From Bifidobacteriaceae bacterium (GTDB lineage Bacteria > Actinomycetota > Actinomycetes > Actinomycetales > WQXJ01), in contig JAIRXV010000224.1 of assembly GCA_031268115.1 (NCBI GenBank), positions 1 through 6,199 on the forward strand: a stretch of 6,199 nucleotides of DNA. The letters run 5' to 3'. Position 1 is the stretch's first letter. Each line of letters starts with the position of its first letter. Below, piece by piece: positions 5,441 through 6,199 of this stretch. A program made the position numbers and the translations under genes. The notes under the pieces were generated by a model. The model did no database searches. It was not told the origin of the DNA and worked only from the letters and a program-made list of their open reading frames with translations.

Positions 5441-6199
5441 ATGACATTGACCAACGCCCTAACCCCAAAGCTCGAAACCGACTTCCGTCAGGTCCCATCC
5501 GCCGGGCCGCCCGCACGCGGCCTTACCCACCCCGAAGTGAACGATGACGGCGCATTCATCCGCCAAGGCAACTGGTTCCGTACGCGGTTCGGCCCGGGGG
5601 CCGATCAAGCACCCGTGGAGCCAGGGCGCTATTTCATCCTCGGATCGCTCAGCTGCGGCTGGGCGCGGCGCCAAAACATCCTGCTGCGACTGCTCGGGCT
5701 CAGCCAAGCCGTGCCGTTCTATCTGCTGACGGGGAAAGACGAGAACGGCTGGGTCCTAGCCGAACACGACAACGATCTGCGCGCCCAGTTCGGTTTCGAC
5801 CACCTAGACGATTTCTACAGGCTGACCGATCCGTCCTTCCAGGGAAGGGCGACATCGCCCAGCGTCATCGACCGGCAAACCGGCAAAGTCGTGTCCAACG
5901 ATTACCACGTGCTACCCCAAGATTGGGAGGTCGCCTGGGCCGCGCACCACGCCCCCGACGCCCCCAACCTGTACCCCGAGGCGCTACGCCAAGCAATCGA
6001 CCTGCTCAACCAGCAGATCTTCGACGATGTCAACAACGGCACATACAAGGTGATCTTTGCCCGCACCGAAGCCGCCGCCCGCACCGCATTCGACGTGTTC
6101 TACGCCCGGCTGACCGATCTGGACTTCCGCCTCGCCACCCGGCGCTACTTGTTCGGGGCCCACATCACCGACTCCGATGTCCGGCTGTTCCAAACCCTG
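5441..6199 (+). CDS. Divergent glutathionyl-hydroquinone reductase-like protein, paralogue 3 (3' end missing)
   Basis: The frame runs open from ATG 5441 to the last base of the window, giving the first 253 residues of a protein expected to be about 320 long. It starts MTLTNALTPKLETDF and has GAFIRQGNWFRTRF (residues 37-50), an N-terminal motif typical of the family and less clear in the two upstream paralogues. The active-site motif is SCGWARR with Cys72, so the usual CPWA has Gly in place of Pro. The cis-Pro is residue 140 but sits in TSPSVID rather than VPVLWD. The thiol-site motif reads SNDY (152-155), not SNES. The Trp of ENGW, the Tyr of VNNGTY, and YLFGAHITDSDVRLFQTL of the helical domain identify the family. 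Core residues are kept, so an active enzyme with altered substrate or thiol is more likely than a dead copy. It is clearly more distant from the other two than they are from each other. Confidence 0.85.
   Translation, partial: MTLTNALTPKLETDFRQVPSAGPPARGLTHPEVNDDGAFIRQGNWFRTRFGPGADQAPVEPGRYFILGSLSCGWARRQNILLRLLGLSQAVPFYLLTGKDENGWVLAEHDNDLRAQFGFDHLDDFYRLTDPSFQGRATSPSVIDRQTGKVVSNDYHVLPQDWEVAWAAHHAPDAPNLYPEALRQAIDLLNQQIFDDVNNGTYKVIFARTEAAARTAFDVFYARLTDLDFRLATRRYLFGAHITDSDVRLFQTL

Overview
The window reads as a high-GC Gram-positive (Actinomycetota-like) chromosome segment. The coding strand is GC-rich, with third positions mostly G or C. The binding protein is a lipoprotein with a TTG start and a good Shine-Dalgarno, and all genes lie on the + strand, tightly packed. 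TTA leucine codons occur in ordinary genes (384-386, 1281-1283, 3674-3676), which argues against a Streptomyces-type genome. I cannot place the organism more precisely.

Layout. (1) Positions 1-1427 hold the 3' part of a fused, two-domain ATPase of an oligopeptide/dipeptide-type (Dpp/Opp/Gsi) ABC importer. Its start and first Walker A lie upstream of the window. (2) Positions 1493-3184 encode the matching family-5 solute-binding lipoprotein. (3) An 84-base gap follows; a perfect 23-bp tandem duplication begins inside the binding-protein gene and ends in this gap. (4) Positions 3269-4336, 4352-5413 and 5441-6199 (cut by the window end) hold three consecutive paralogues of the glutathionyl-hydroquinone reductase / Xi-class GST family (YqjG/PcpF type). 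They are separated by only 15 and 27 bases.

How the genes may work together. The ATPase and lipoprotein should form one importer, with the permeases probably upstream. By memory of family sequences, the lipoprotein resembles a subfamily often encoded beside flavin monooxygenases and fused ATPases. The three reductases are probably one operon and carry out thiol-dependent reductive chemistry in the cytoplasm. The first paralogue is the most canonical; the second and third diverge step by step. All three lack the Glu-Ser pair that in glutathione-using relatives holds the gamma-glutamyl group. That fits an organism using another low-molecular-weight thiol such as mycothiol, but this is inference. 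Whether importer and reductases act on the same compound is also inference from proximity.

The most unusual sequence features are the triple reductase array with altered thiol-binding site, a Gly/Pro/Ala repeat linker in the first reductase, and an 11-base word found twice in that linker and twice in the duplicated stop-codon region of the binding-protein gene. No RNA gene, CRISPR array, insertion sequence or confident promoter was seen. No gene-free stretch exceeds 84 bases.
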